The notes under the pieces were generated by a model, which did no database searches, was not told the origin of the DNA, and was given only the letters and a program-made list of their open reading frames with translations. Source: Notospermus geniculatus (taxonomy: Eukaryota > Nemertea > Pilidiophora > Heteronemertea > Lineidae). From it: a stretch of DNA of 64,000 nt. The first letter of the stretch is position 1; each line of letters opens with the position of its first letter. Shown here one piece after another: positions 9,851 to 21,773 of this stretch. The stretch lies in contig NMRB01000198.1 in the NCBI GenBank assembly GCA_002633025.1, positions 174,351-238,350 of the forward strand. The letters are read 5' to 3'. The translations under genes and the position numbers were made by a program.

Positions 9851-11748
9851 GCCCACGCTTGCAACACCTTTGACAGAGCCCCTTGAACCCAATGGTCGTG
9901 CTGGTAGATAAAACTCAATGGCCATTGAATAGTTTGTGGGATTGACGGGGTGTCAACAGGCTGTGAATTGGTCCACTACCAGGAATCCAATGAATTGACG
10001 CAGCCTGTTATGGAAATTGACCCTGCATGAGAAACACGACCTTCATCCAAGACTGGGTTTCTTTACTCATTGTGAAAGAGAAATGACAACACTCAGTTTT
10101 CATTCACCACCACAACTCACAATAGTGCAGAGGCCTGTGTCAAAGGTGTTGGACGTGTGGCCAAAAATATTTNATTTTCGAGAACGCAATTCCATTGCAG
10201 AAAGAGTTCTGTTTGAAAGTAACCTCCTATTTATAAGTTAACCTCCAGTAATTTTTCTGCCCCTACGAAAAATATAAGCATCTGTGAAGGGTGAAATTCT
10301 AGTATCTGAACCTCGAGCATGTCTTTGAAACGTCAAAATAATGAATTATAATGTTAGAATAAAAATATCATGAAAATACCACGCAATCTCAAAATATCGT
10401 TACAAAGTAGACTTTTAGGATAGATCGTGCATATTTTTCTGAAAAGGGCTTTCATAGTGATCGTTGATTGATTCTAATAATTTCAGCGAAAAAAAATATT
10501 GAAAACCTTTACCCAGTCAACTGGTATTTCAGATTATCAAAAATATCGAAATATAAAAATCGAGATCTTTTCAAAAAAATTTTGCTTTGTAAGTAAGCCT
10601 TTGATATGAGAAAGAGAATGTTGAGATTTTTCAGAGCTACCATTACAAAGAAAGGGGCTGGAAAGAAAAGAGATCAACTTACGGATCATGCACTTTCTAG
10701 CAAACCGTACGGATATATTTCGTTGAGACTTGTCAGGGCAAGATGCATTGATAATGTTTTGGGCTAAGGTATATACATGCCATTTCTTCCTATCACTCCT
10801 ACTCTCCCTCAATCCACCCTTGCCTGATACTCCCCATATTAAAAATAGACAACATTAATGCTTTGGTATACACGGTGCTGCCACCTGTCTGAGGAAAAAA
10901 AACTATAATCAACCATGTAAATAAACAAACCGTAATGTTTACAATTCGACCTAGAGCAGCTTAAAGAAAAATTTCACTGTAAACAGCTCTCCAAGCTGTT
11001 CGGCAATGAATACCAACCATTTCATGCGGATTCCACAAAATGACACAAATGCTTCTCTAGGGGAGAGATACCCATTACGTGTAAATATTGACGAATATCC
11101 GTGAACGAGTCTGACGTCAGCTACGTGAGTGTGTAACCTACTCGCTGGCAGACATCCGCCCGACACTGCTCACGGAGTTTTATTTCCAAAACAAACATAC
11201 CACAGAAATTCAGCGGATGTGGCTCATGTTCTTGGGTTTGGCTGGGTGATTTAAAGTCCAATTGCGTCTCATTTTTACAACTTTAGACAGTTGGGGATAC
11301 AATGCTGATCAAAATGCTTTTTTTCATTGAAAAGTTCCAACTGGTTAAAAAGTTGTAACATATTGCATGGTTTTGGTCACAGGAGGATGTTCGGCTTGAT
11401 TTGTCGACGTCATTAGCAGGAATTTGCATAATGGGCATGTATTTCAGTGCTGTAATGGACTTATGCAACAATTTATGTGAAACAATGAAGTCATAAATTT
11501 GTCTATTGGTAGGACCTAAATACATGTACGTAAGTGAAAATGAAATTTATCTCCACATTCGATGGCTCAGATGTGATTTCATTTATTCCTGCAATATCAT
11601 CACGCATAAACTAGCATTTTCGACCCTGGCAAGTTCCTTACTGTACGGAAGTAAGCTCTAGACAGCTGACCACCACTTCATAGAGGAGCGTCGTCAAAGT
11701 TCACAGACCCAATAATTTACCCACTAACAAAATGAAATCTCATCTTAC
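9851..11748. other. No supported gene
   Basis: Contains one ambiguous base (10173). A minus-strand frame at 11166-10951 ends in a hydrophobic stretch (MKWLVFIAEQLGELFTVKFFF) but has no clear splice sites and no domain, so I do not call it. Confidence 0.3.
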
Positions 11749-11998
11749 AGAAAGCATCCGGTCGTTCGTACCAAAGGTTTTCTTGAACAATAATACGGCT
11801 ATGCATCCAAATGACATCATGAAAATCACACAAAGCATTGCTGTTATGTGGTCAACAGCTAAGAACCATTGGCCCGTGAGGGATATTTTTGTGGTGAATG
11901 GCCCAACGAGGCTCTCCTTTTCGTAAACTATGATGAGCAAAGCAGTAAGAAAGTTAAGAGCTGCAATACCATATTCCTCAGTCATGTTGACGATTATA
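11749..11998 (-). CDS. Candidate exon of a multi-pass membrane protein
   Basis: On the minus strand a pyrimidine-rich tract ending TTTTTTCGAG is followed by 250 open bases and a GTAAGA donor. The exon starts with one leftover base, so the preceding exon would end two bases into a codon; it ends on a codon boundary. The 83 residues contain two hydrophobic segments (YGIAALNFLTALLIIVY and a longer one around ITAMLCVIFMMSFGCIAVLL) separated by a polar loop, then a basic turn (FKKTFG). This is membrane topology without an identifiable family. No partner exon was found on either side, and a 390-bp gap lies upstream. It could be a chance frame. Confidence 0.33.
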
Positions 11999-12355
11999 CT
12001 CGAAAAAATCAAAGGACATGATTAAAGCCATGAATGCTGTAATGCTCGGGTTTGATTCATCATTTACGTAGGGTTTTCATACGTGCCATCGAGAGCCAAT
12101 TCAACTTTCAAGAGACCTCAGAATATATATACAATTTTATCAAAATAGTCTGGAAATCAAATTTCAACGAATAAACGTTGTATGGGACGTTTAATGATGA
12201 ACACGTCAACGCAATCTAATGCAAACAAACGTATTGGTGACTTGTGACAGAAGCCGAAATTACTAAACGACGACAAATAAAGTTATTTTTTCGGTCAAGG
12301 TCAACCCTCTAACGGCATTTGAATCCGCCCAGTACTGTCAATAGACTAGTACCTG

Positions 12356-12864
12356 GGGCCATATGCATAAAACTACTTAAGTATGAAAATCCCAAGGGAT
12401 TCCCTCAAACCACCACTAGAGTGGAAATCTTAACTTAAGGGAGATGCAGAAAGCTACTTTGGAATAGTGAAAGCCTCAAAATCACCCTTAACTCTAAGTG
12501 TGGTCACAGTTCCCGTAACTGACTCCTTAACTTCACAGTTGTGGCAGGCACAGGTTGGAATATGCTATCCATGCTGTTTTAATGCATGCTAGCCAAATTG
12601 GCCGGGGAAAGTATGTGCTAGGCTAGGGTGGGATAACATTGAACTGTGCCAAGGATTTTGATTTGACAGACCATGTATCCTCTTTCTGTCCTACCAATTT
12701 GGTAACCTCTTTTTTGTTTTCCACCGTTAATAGCCACTTTACACAGTTCCTAACATACTAAAATGTGCATTACAGCATTGCCTGCAGTCATGTTCATGTA
12801 CATGCAGCCTACATTTGAGAAACCTTCCTTAAGTATAACACTCAAGAAATCTGGGAAACCCCTT
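12356..12864. other. Degraded MITE end, then unique sequence
   Basis: The words GGGGCCATATGCATAAAACTA at 12356 match the end of the 4566-4794 family, but no matching right end is seen before the gap. Confidence 0.45.
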
Positions 12865-13254
12865 NNNNNNNNNNNNNNNNNNNNNNNNNNNNNNNNNNNN
12901 NNNNNNNNNNNNNNNNNNNNNNNNNNNNNNNNNNNNNNNNNNNNNNNNNNNNNNNNNNNNNNNNNNNNNNNNNNNNNNNNNNNNNNNNNNNNNNNNNNNN
13001 NNNNNNNNNNNNNNNNNNNNNNNNNNNNNNNNNNNNNNNNNNNNNNNNNNNNNNNNNNNNNNNNNNNNNNNNNNNNNNNNNNNNNNNNNNNNNNNNNNNN
13101 NNNNNNNNNNNNNNNNNNNNNNNNNNNNNNNNNNNNNNNNNNNNNNNNNNNNNNNNNNNNNNNNNNNNNNNNNNNNNNNNNNNNNNNNNNNNNNNNNNNN
13201 NNNNNNNNNNNNNNNNNNNNNNNNNNNNNNNNNNNNNNNNNNNNNNNNNNNNNN
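12865..13254. other. Assembly gap, 390 N
   Basis: Unknown bases. Frames reported across it on either strand are artefacts. Confidence 1.
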
Positions 13255-13588
13255 GGCGAACGGTGGGCAATGAAAAATATTACACCGGTGTACCAGCGGA
13301 GAAAGTCCTAAACGTTTACGAAGGATAATATAGCACGGGGACTTTGATTCCAAGTGGACGGTTTTCATGTTCACACCGAAAGGAGCATAAGACCAGTATA
13401 CTGTTTGTTGATGTAATACCACTCTGATGATACATGTATGAAGCGTAGATGACGTAGATGTTCGGCCGGTGCCTTGCACGTTACCAGAGATACTAGTAGT
13501 TCATCTGCGAAAACGAATTCTATTTCCTCGTGATAGCTTCCCGAACAGCCGGTTCTGTGAACATAGCTTCGACGAAGAGCCGGTTCTG

Positions 13589-13750
13589 TTAAAGGGCCTC
13601 TAGAGGCAGCCCAGCATGGCTGGGGAAAACCCCGGGGAAAACCCAGGTTCAATACCTCGTAATGGTGATTAACGTTAAAGTGGCGCCGCCTAGCTGAAGA
13701 ACCGGTACTGATAGTAGCCTAATGGCGAGCTGCCTCTAGAGGCCCTTTAA
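13589..13750. repeat. TTAA-flanked MITE (AGGGCCTCTAGAGGCAG family)
   Basis: The termini AGGGCCTCTAGAGGCAG and CTGCCTCTAGAGGCCCT are inverted and bounded by TTAA (13589-13592 and 13747-13750). The ends resemble those of the 1.1-kb element at 47382-48515. Confidence 0.92.
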
Positions 13751-14759
13751 CTATTAGTAGGAGCCTTAATATGATAGCAAAAATAGATATCCGTCTATTT
13801 TTGTTAAAATGTAAAAAAACTATTGTTGTCCTGAAGTGTAGAATATTCAAATCAATCAATAATGTTCACAAGCGAATAAAACATCATATTTGTGTGTATG
13901 GCGACTCCGTGACTCTGAAAATTTTCAGTTTTACATGTATGTCAATTTGAATGGAGAAAGAAAATTGATATTATAACCTGCGATAAGTTTGACAAACGAC
14001 TGATCGTTGTCCGAAAACACAGCCACAATGTTTGATGCCAATGCAAATTCTGAATGTATCATACATTCTGTAAGCAATGAAAACATGCACGTAACAGTTT
14101 TAGAGTATCAGTAGGAAAAAACTTTCCTCTGGTGAGTGTACTAATGTATTTTTTTATTAATTCAGGGCTAACTCTAGGCCATTTTAGAGAGATGCTGTGC
14201 CATGCCCTAAATGGCGACGGGGCGCCACTCTGCCCTTTACCCCTCCCCCCGGCGCCGTGCCCCTAAAAAGCTTTAGAGGTCGTCCCAGTGCCCCTCCCTC
14301 ATACCCTTTGTCATGGACCCTTTAGGTCATATAACCTCACAAAATGGCTTAAATTTGCAGTTGACTTGAGTTATAGTTTTTTTTAACTCTCATGCTTCTC
14401 AAAGTCTGATAATAGGGATGCACGAGTGAAAAGTGCCCTTTTCTAGGCTACAGTGCACTTTTCACAAAGTTTGCACCATGCCCCACTGAAATGCTAAATA
14501 TATTTGCCTACAGAGTAACATCTACCGCACACCGCAGAGGCTCTCAGCTTGTTGTTTCAATCGAGGGCCACTTGGTGTGCTAGAAGGGGGAAGCGGTGCA
14601 CATGGGCCACGGAGGGCAGTGGGCCATTTTGATTTTCTCCCAATGAACTGTTGCGAACAAGTTACACGCTCTGAAAATACCCCTTTGTATCCCATAACCT
14701 CCTTTGTTATCTCTCCGCAAAATATGTTTTTCAGACCCTTGAGTAAAAATTGAACCAAA
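13751..14759. other. No gene seen
   Basis: Holds a C-rich patch near 14235-14300 (CCCCTCCCCCCGGCGCC). No splice-bounded frame or paired repeat identified. Confidence 0.3.
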
Positions 14760-15553
14760 CAAGAGAAGGACATCGGAGCGATGTCAATGGTTTCCGTTGA
14801 CTACTTAGAGCTAGTTAACTGTGACCTTGACCTGTGACCTTGAGAAGTATTGCGTAACTGGAACAGGGATCCTTTATTAAACAAATAGGGGATGGTTAAT
14901 GCAGGCTTCTAAATTAGTGTTCCCCTGAAATTCTGAGTAGATTTGCATTTTAGAACTGTCTGAACGTGACCTTGACCTCTGACCTTAAAGGTCATTGCAT
15001 AATCCGAAAGGTCACCTCTGATAACCTATGTGTATAGGTGAAGGTTTTAGGCTTCCACCATCACCAGGCTCTGACTTATCTCGTGTTATCTGTGACAACT
15101 GACTGTGACTTTGACCTCAGACCTTGAGAATTATTGCGTAACTGGAACAGGCATACTTGATTAAACTTACAGCAGATGGTTAATTCAGTCTTCTAATTAG
15201 TTTTCTCCCGAAATTCTTAGCAGATTTGCACTTTAGAACTGTTTGACCTTGACGTTGACCTCTGACCTTCAAGGTCATTGTGTAATCTGAAAGCTCATCC
15301 TTGATAACCTAGGAGTAGATGAAGGTTTTAGGCTTCCACCATCACCAGGTTCTGTCTCATGTTATTTGTGATGGTTGACTGTGACCTTGACCTCTGACCT
15401 TGAGAAGTCTTGCATAACTGGAACATGATCCCTGATTAAGCCTATCGGGGATGGTTAATTCAGGCTTTTAATTCGTTTTCCCCTGAAATTCGGAGGAGAC
15501 CTGCGGTTTAGAACTGTTTGACCTTGACCTTGACCTCTTACCTTCAAGGTCAT
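14760..15553. repeat. GACCTTGACCTCTGACC repeat element, copy 1 (truncated)
   Basis: Begins CAAGAGAAGGACATCGGAGC, exactly as the complete copy at 59012. It holds about 2.7 tandem units of roughly 280 bp, with starts at about 14819, 15102 and 15379. Each unit carries clustered TGACCTTGACC and TTCAAGGTCATTG blocks. The copy is cut at about 15553, where the next MITE begins. Confidence 0.85.
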
Positions 15554-15555
15554 TG

Positions 15556-15676
15556 CGTATTCCCACTTCGCCCCTTCCCATTTCGCCCCCTAACAGTAAA
15601 TCCATTAAATACTGGTAGGTAACCCTAACCAATAACCATTAGGGGGCGAATTGGGAAAGGGCGAAATGGGAAGACA
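15556..15676. repeat. MITE with TTCCCATTTCGCCC ends
   Basis: TTCCCACTTCGCCCCTTCCC at the left pairs with GGGAAAGGGCGAAATGGGAA at the right. It interrupts the preceding repeat at GTCATTGCGTA. Confidence 0.85.
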
Positions 15677-15914
15677 CCGTGATAATATGCTGTGTGAATG
15701 TTTGGTTAGCGGATTCGTTACTTGATCAAGACATTTGAGCGTGATTATATGGTTTTGTGAACAACATCCGTGCCTAATTTCAGGCCACTTATATCATATT
15801 ATTTTTCGTCCTTTACTTGTCACATGGTAACTGGGTAACATTCTGGGTATTCTGGGTAACATCTGAAGTAAACCTGATTTTTGGTGAATTTTTAAAATTT
15901 TCTACTTTGAAAGC

Positions 15915-16110
15915 CATCAATTAGCATAAATACAGATATCAACCGCCTTCCCTCTGCTGATCACTATGAATACATCTACTTGGGGTGGGATGGCTATCAA
16001 CAAAAAGAACAGCTACTGATACAGCTATCAACTGCCTTCCCTCTGCTGATTGCTATGAATAGATGTATTGGGGAGGGAGGGCCATCAATTAAAATAACAG
16101 CATCTGATTT
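15915..16110. repeat. Tandem duplication of about 93 bp
   Basis: The phrase CTTCCCTCTGCTGAT occurs at about 15945 and 16037 with the flanking AGATATCAAC/AGCTATCAAC and GCTATGAATA words. Two diverged copies lie head to tail. Confidence 0.75.
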
Positions 16111-16599
16111 TGTGCTCTCACTGCTTGACTGGTAACATGTGGTTGTGCACCGTCTGGGAATTGGTCTTTCTGACAAAATAAGCCCTGCTCTTTATAGGAT
16201 TCCTCAGTGCATCCTACCTTTTCCTGGCAAGCCATTCGTTGCATTATTTGAATCAAAAAAGTAAATTCTATTTGATCTCAAAATTTATGTTTGGTGCTAC
16301 TTCCGGTATGCTCGACGTTACTTCTGTTTGTGCAAAATGTAATTTTGTGTAACTTAGCAACAGTGGTCCTAATGAGGTCGGATTTGATTGGATGTCAGTG
16401 CATGTTGATGTCCCATCATGCCTCAGCACGAATTAATATAAAAGGGGGCGCTGTGATCGCTTTCGTGAAAATCAGTTTTTTACTGTAGTTGAGCCCTAGA
16501 TGGGTTAGTACTTTTTAAAAACTCTTTGCAGTGAAGATGTACCGGTATGTACAAAACGTCTGGTGCTGCAAAACTAAAATAATAGGTGGCGCTGCTGAC

Positions 16600-17720
16600 C
16601 TATTTCCATGACCCAGTGACCTACATAAAGACTAGTTGAGCCAAGGTAGTCATGTTTGGGATCGAACTAAACGTAATGGAATGTAGGTTTGAACTGACCT
16701 ACTTCAATGACCTACTGACCTACTTAAAGACCAGTTGAGCCAAGGTAGTCATGTTTGGTATCAAACTAAAGCTAATGAAGTGTATGTTTGAACTGGCCTA
16801 CTTCCATGACCTAGTGACCTACTTGAAGGCCATTTGAGCCAAGGTAGTCATGTTTGGTATCAAACTGAAGCTAATGAAGTGTATGTTTGAACTGACCTAC
16901 TTCCGTGACCTAGTGACCTACTTAAAGACCAGTTGAGCCAAGGTAGTCATGTTTGGTATCAAACTAAAGCTAATGAAGTGTAGGTTCGTTCCATGACCTA
17001 GTGACCTACTTTTAAAGACCAGTTGAGTCAAGGTAGTCATGTTTGGTATCAAACTAAAGCTAATGAAGTGTAGGTTTGAATGGACCTACTTTCATGACCT
17101 AGTGACCTACTTAAAGACTAGTTGAGCCAAGGTAGTCATGCCTGGTATCAAACTAAAGCTAATGAAGTGTAGGTTTGAACTGACCTACTTCCATGACCTA
17201 GTGACCTACTTAGAGACCAGTTGAGCCAAGGTAGTCATGTTTGGTATCAAACTAAAGGTAATTAAGTGTAGGTTTGAACTGACCGACTTCCATGACCTAG
17301 TGACGCACTTAAACACCAGTTGAGCCAGGATAGTCATGTTTGGTATCAAACTAAAGCTAATGAAGTGTAGGTTCGTTCCATGACCTAGTGACCTACTTTG
17401 AAGACCAGTTGAGCCAAGGTAGTCATGTTTGGTATCAAACTAAAGCTAATGAAGTGTAGGTTCGTTCCATGGCCTAGTGACCTACTTTAAAGACCAGTTG
17501 AGCCAAGGTAGTCATGTTTGGTATCAAACTAAAGCTGTTTGAACTGACCGACTTCCATATCCTAGAGTCCTACTTCAAGACCAGGTGTAGGTTGAGCGAA
17601 GGTAGCTATGTTTGGTATCAAACTGATGGGTATGTTTGAACTGAGGTACTTAAAGCCATTGGCTTCGAGGTAGGCGTCTTTGATATCCAACTAAAACTTA
17701 CGAAGTGTAGGTTTGAACTG
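16600..17720. repeat. Satellite of about 99-bp units, eleven copies
   Basis: The landmark GAGCCAAGGTAGTCATGTTT recurs at about 16638, 16737, 16836, 16934, 17025, 17123, 17223, 17322, 17411, 17500 and 17593. Spacing is 98-100 bp, with shorter 89-91-bp units that lost about 9 bp around GTAGGTTCGTTCC. Each unit carries GACCTAGTGACCTACTT. No coding potential. Confidence 0.95.
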
Positions 17721-18713
17721 AGCTGCTGGAACGATCTAGATCTCCTCACCACAGTTGGATACGCAGAGCAGAGAGATACCAGCATTGGCCAGCTCAAGTT
17801 AAATACTACATTTCTTTGCATTTGGCAACTTATTACTTGTATGCTGTAGTCTGTGACGGCTCTCTACTTTTCTAATACGCAAGGGCGGTCTTCAAATTGG
17901 CTGAGAAGCCAATTTCTAGTTTCTGAATGTTTTGACTAGCGGATTCTGATTTTGAGTGACAGCATATTTTGTGAACTAACTGTGTAGGAGTTTTTGAGTT
18001 CCGAGTTCAAAAAGTAGGTGATTCTTAAAAAGAATTTAACTAAATATATATAATGTTCTTGGAATGTTTTGATTAGCGGATTCCGAGGTGATCATACTGA
18101 GATTTTGGTTTATCCATATGAAGTAACGAATATTACTGAACTGCAGTTTCCGAATTGGCAAGGTTTACTGCTGAGCATTTTGCTAAGCCGTAAAGATATT
18201 GATTGATATAAATCCCGGGATATAAATTTTCGAGCACATACGTTGAACACGTTCGATTTGGCTCAATTCGTTTTCTAGTTACATTTTGCTCGACATTAGT
18301 ATCATGTTTCGGTACTTCCGATCTACTCATTAACAGTTGCATATTTTCCGATTGCATCACTTTCTCAAATTTCCTGCGTATTTCATCAGGTATACCTGAT
18401 TTCAAGAAAGGGAAGACTTTATTGGGAGAGTGAATAGACATCCCCGTTATGAGACGAGGGTAGAGCCACTGAATTGGGCAACTGTCAGCTTTTGAGTTTT
18501 ACTCGGTAGCGCATGTGTGACCATTAGCCGATATTTACACGTGAGGCCTACATTGTGTGTTTTTAAAGACAAAGAAACAAGTACTAGTAATACTAAGGTA
18601 CAAATATTGCTATAGACAGAGAATTTTAACATGTAACACCTGCGGTTAAACATCTATAAGTTTTGAGGAGTTCTCTGTAAAACTTACATAGTAGGCACCC
18701 ACTGATATTAGCA
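17721..18713. other. Possible 5' flank of the gag element
   Basis: GTTTTGACTAGCGGATTC occurs near 17928 and again near 18067 (and a variant at 15697), separated by about 140 bp. This may be LTR-derived, but I could not place a matching 3' LTR. A minus-strand 102-aa frame (18441-18133) has no recognisable domain. Confidence 0.3.
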
Positions 18714-21490
18714 ATGGCTGAGGAAAATACCGGTGAGGCTGTTCTTGATGCAAAGAAAGAGTAACCAGAGAATCGTGCAGCTCCATTGGTGCAGAGCGAA
18801 TTGTTCTAGGTACTGCATCTCTGGAAGAACTCATGACCATTGCCGGTATTACGGATAAAAGCGGCAATTATTGATTATTGCAATGAAACAGAAGGCCCCC
18901 TTTTATTGTCCGAAATCATGAAACGCACGGGCCTCAACTTAGATATTTGGCTCGGTAATTATCTGAACAACGTCGTAGACCTACATTTCGACCGAGTGGA
19001 GCATCATCAGATTTGACATCACCTGGTCCACGACCTAGTGAGTCCTCAGAGTTATTCAACCGAGTCCAGGGTCTAGAAGTGACACTCGGAGGTTTACCGT
19101 TCGAAAAGCGAACACTGGCCGAGCAACTAGAGGAGGCTGAGAGTGAGATAGAGAGATTGACGAAAAAAGTAAAGAGCAATGCTGAGGCTGGTGACCTAAA
19201 GGTTAAGCAATACCAAGAACGTCTGAAAGCTACCAGAGAGTCATGCCAACAGGAAATCAACAAACTTCAGATGAGGGAGTCACATGACCAGGAAACCAGC
19301 AGACTACAGGAATCGCTGAAGTGCGCTAGTAGTTCTTGTGACCGTGAAATAGACGAACTCAACGAACGGGTAAGGAAGGGGGAACACGATGGGATGGGAA
19401 CACGATGGGAACATTGTAAAGAACTCGACTACAAATGTACCTTTCCCAGAAACAACAATCCGAGATTGAAGATATGTACCAGAACTACCGTAAGGAAGTG
19501 GACATAATCAAGAAAGAAGCCAGAGCAGGAGAAGATGAAATGAGGGAAGATCATCAGAAAGAAATTAAATCCGTGAAACAGGAAGCCAAGGCACATGAAG
19601 AGGAGTTGTTGAGGAAGGCCAAGGAGCAGACTAACTATGAACAGAAGCCACCGGTGATAGCTCAAGGCCATAGGGACTCTTCAATCAGTTCATCTTAGTA
19701 TTCACAGAAATTCCTTTCCCCTGGCAGACCAAATTCTCGAAGTGAAGATGAACCTTGCAGGACAGGCCGCGATCAAGAACAACTGCAAGCTCAAGTCAAG
19801 GGGGAACAGGCAACCTGCAACCGCGACCAGCTGGGGCCCGCCTATACTAAAGAGGAACCCCGTCAGGTGTTCCAGAAACAAGACACACGATCCCGGCTGA
19901 ATCAGAATCAGTACCCCGACCGAGACAAGGACAACGGGAGGTATAGTAGAAGTAGAGAACGGTCAGGTAGTGGAAAAAGAATGTCTAATAATTATCAAAC
20001 CCAGCCACAGAGGGATAACAACTATCAGTCCCAGCTACAAAGGGACAACAATTCGGTAGGCCTAGCTACTTTGAGAATGCGAGGTACCAACCCCGTTCTG
20101 AAGCGAATTCAGGAGAACACAGACCGAGAGGGCCGACACGATTCCAGCATGATAACTCATATCGGACTGCTACGGAAGACCTCCCTGGTGGACCACCCCA
20201 ATATACTCAGGATCACAGGCTGCCTACCTCCACACCGTATCACAATCGGGAAGGACGACCTTCTTACCACCAGCTTCCCGAAACAGAAATATCAGCCGTA
20301 CATCAAGATGAGAGTAAAACGAAGAAGAAGTCGAAGAAGTCAATGATTTTGGAGCCTGAAAGCTCGTCCGAATCTGATAATGAACAAAGTGATGGCGAAT
20401 TGTCCAGCACAAGTAGTGAGGAGGAAGGGGACGTGAGCAAAAGTAAGAAGAAGACAAAGAAATGGAAACGAAGCAAGTCACCGGCGCTCTCAAAGTTACC
20501 AACCTTTTCAGGAACAGGTAAGGAGTACTGGGGGAGCTTTATTTTCCAATTTAAAAGGATAGTCCACCGCCATCAGTGGAACACTAAAAAGAAAGGAGAT
20601 CGATTACTGGATTGCTTAACAGAGAAAGCGCTGACGTATGCCATCAATCTCAAGACAGACGATTATAAACGTTTGAAACAACAGCTAGCTCAACGGTTCA
20701 AGATTGAGGCACCGCCTGCAGTAGCCAGAAGAGAAGTCCATTCGACCAAGCAACGAGAGGATGAGACCATTGAGGACTTTTCTCAAAGGGTCCACATTGC
20801 GGCAATCAACGTTTACCCTGAGGCTAGGAAAAAGACTGTCAACGATATAGCTGTCGAAGTGTTCCTTCGAGGGATGAAGGTCAAGCGGGCTGCTGAAATA
20901 GTTATGGAGAAAGGGCATGAAGATACCTTCACAGCTCTGAAGTGCGTAAAGACCACGCAAGCGAACCAAAGGACTCTATATGGGAAGCCAAGTCGTACTG
21001 TTAGGCGGGTTTCCTTTTACGATGGCAAGGAAATTGACGAGTTATCAAGTGTACAAGCAGTACAACCTAAGCCACCGGTGAGCCGCAGCACAAAGACAAC
21101 AGGGAGGAAAGTTGTACCGACAGTTCAACAGAACAGTCCTACACCTTCAGTGGTCAATTCGCCAACAGCCACTGTTCCGCCAGCATTAGGGCCAGAGATC
21201 ATCTCATTGATCTCTGCCTCCGTGGGCGAGTACTTGAAACTTACAAACCAAGTTCAGAATACCAGTACACAAGGACGAAACAGATCGCCGTCTCCTAATC
21301 GTTTTGGTAATCAGAGGAATCGGTCTCCGTCACCATCACGAGGAAATCAGTGTTATAATTGCGGTAAAGACGGACATTTTGCTAGGGAATGTGACTTGTC
21401 CGAAGCCCAAGAAGAAACAGGGTGGTAATGATGCGACGCCACAAGCAAACCAGACCAATCAGATGCCGTTAAACAGACAAGGGTGGAGCT
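18714..21490 (+). pseudogene. Decayed LTR-retrotransposon gag with zinc knuckle
   Basis: A likely start at 18714 (MAEENTGEAVL) leads, through several breaks, into a coiled-coil region from about 19000 (EEAESEIERLTKKVKS; KEARAGEDEMREDHQKEI). A basic Gln/Asn-rich linker follows, and then a clean 361-codon frame at 20343-21428. That frame holds a Gag capsid-like domain (WGSFIFQFKRIVHRHQW to about TALKCVKTT) and a CCHC knuckle CYNCGKDGHFAREC. Frame changes occur near 19430, between 19.9 and 20.34 kb, and again just after the knuckle. A TAG at 19696 interrupts the linker. The fold is that of Ty3/Metaviridae-type gag, which packages element RNA into particles. No protease, reverse transcriptase or integrase follows. 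The next recognisable protein is a macro domain. Confidence 0.8.
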
Positions 21491-21773
21491 AAGCGATCGA
21501 GTCGCCACCCCAGACACAGGAAAAGATCGCCAAAGTTTCTATACACGGAAGAGTTGTATTTGAATTTACCAATAGAAGAGAAGCGGAAGCAGTATGACTG
21601 CAGGGATTGATATGTGACTGTTGATGACATTAGAACTTGGCCTGAATACGCCAAAATGAATGACATCAAACCAGCCAGCAGCGAAGAAATGGTATACACC
21701 CCCAATCATGAAATAAACAAGAAGGTCTTACTATGGCAAGGTAACATTTTTCGATTGGAGATTGACGCAATAG

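Noticed and set aside
12763-13479. Long frames on both strands across 12865-13254
   Set aside because: They consist mostly of unknown residues from the gap.
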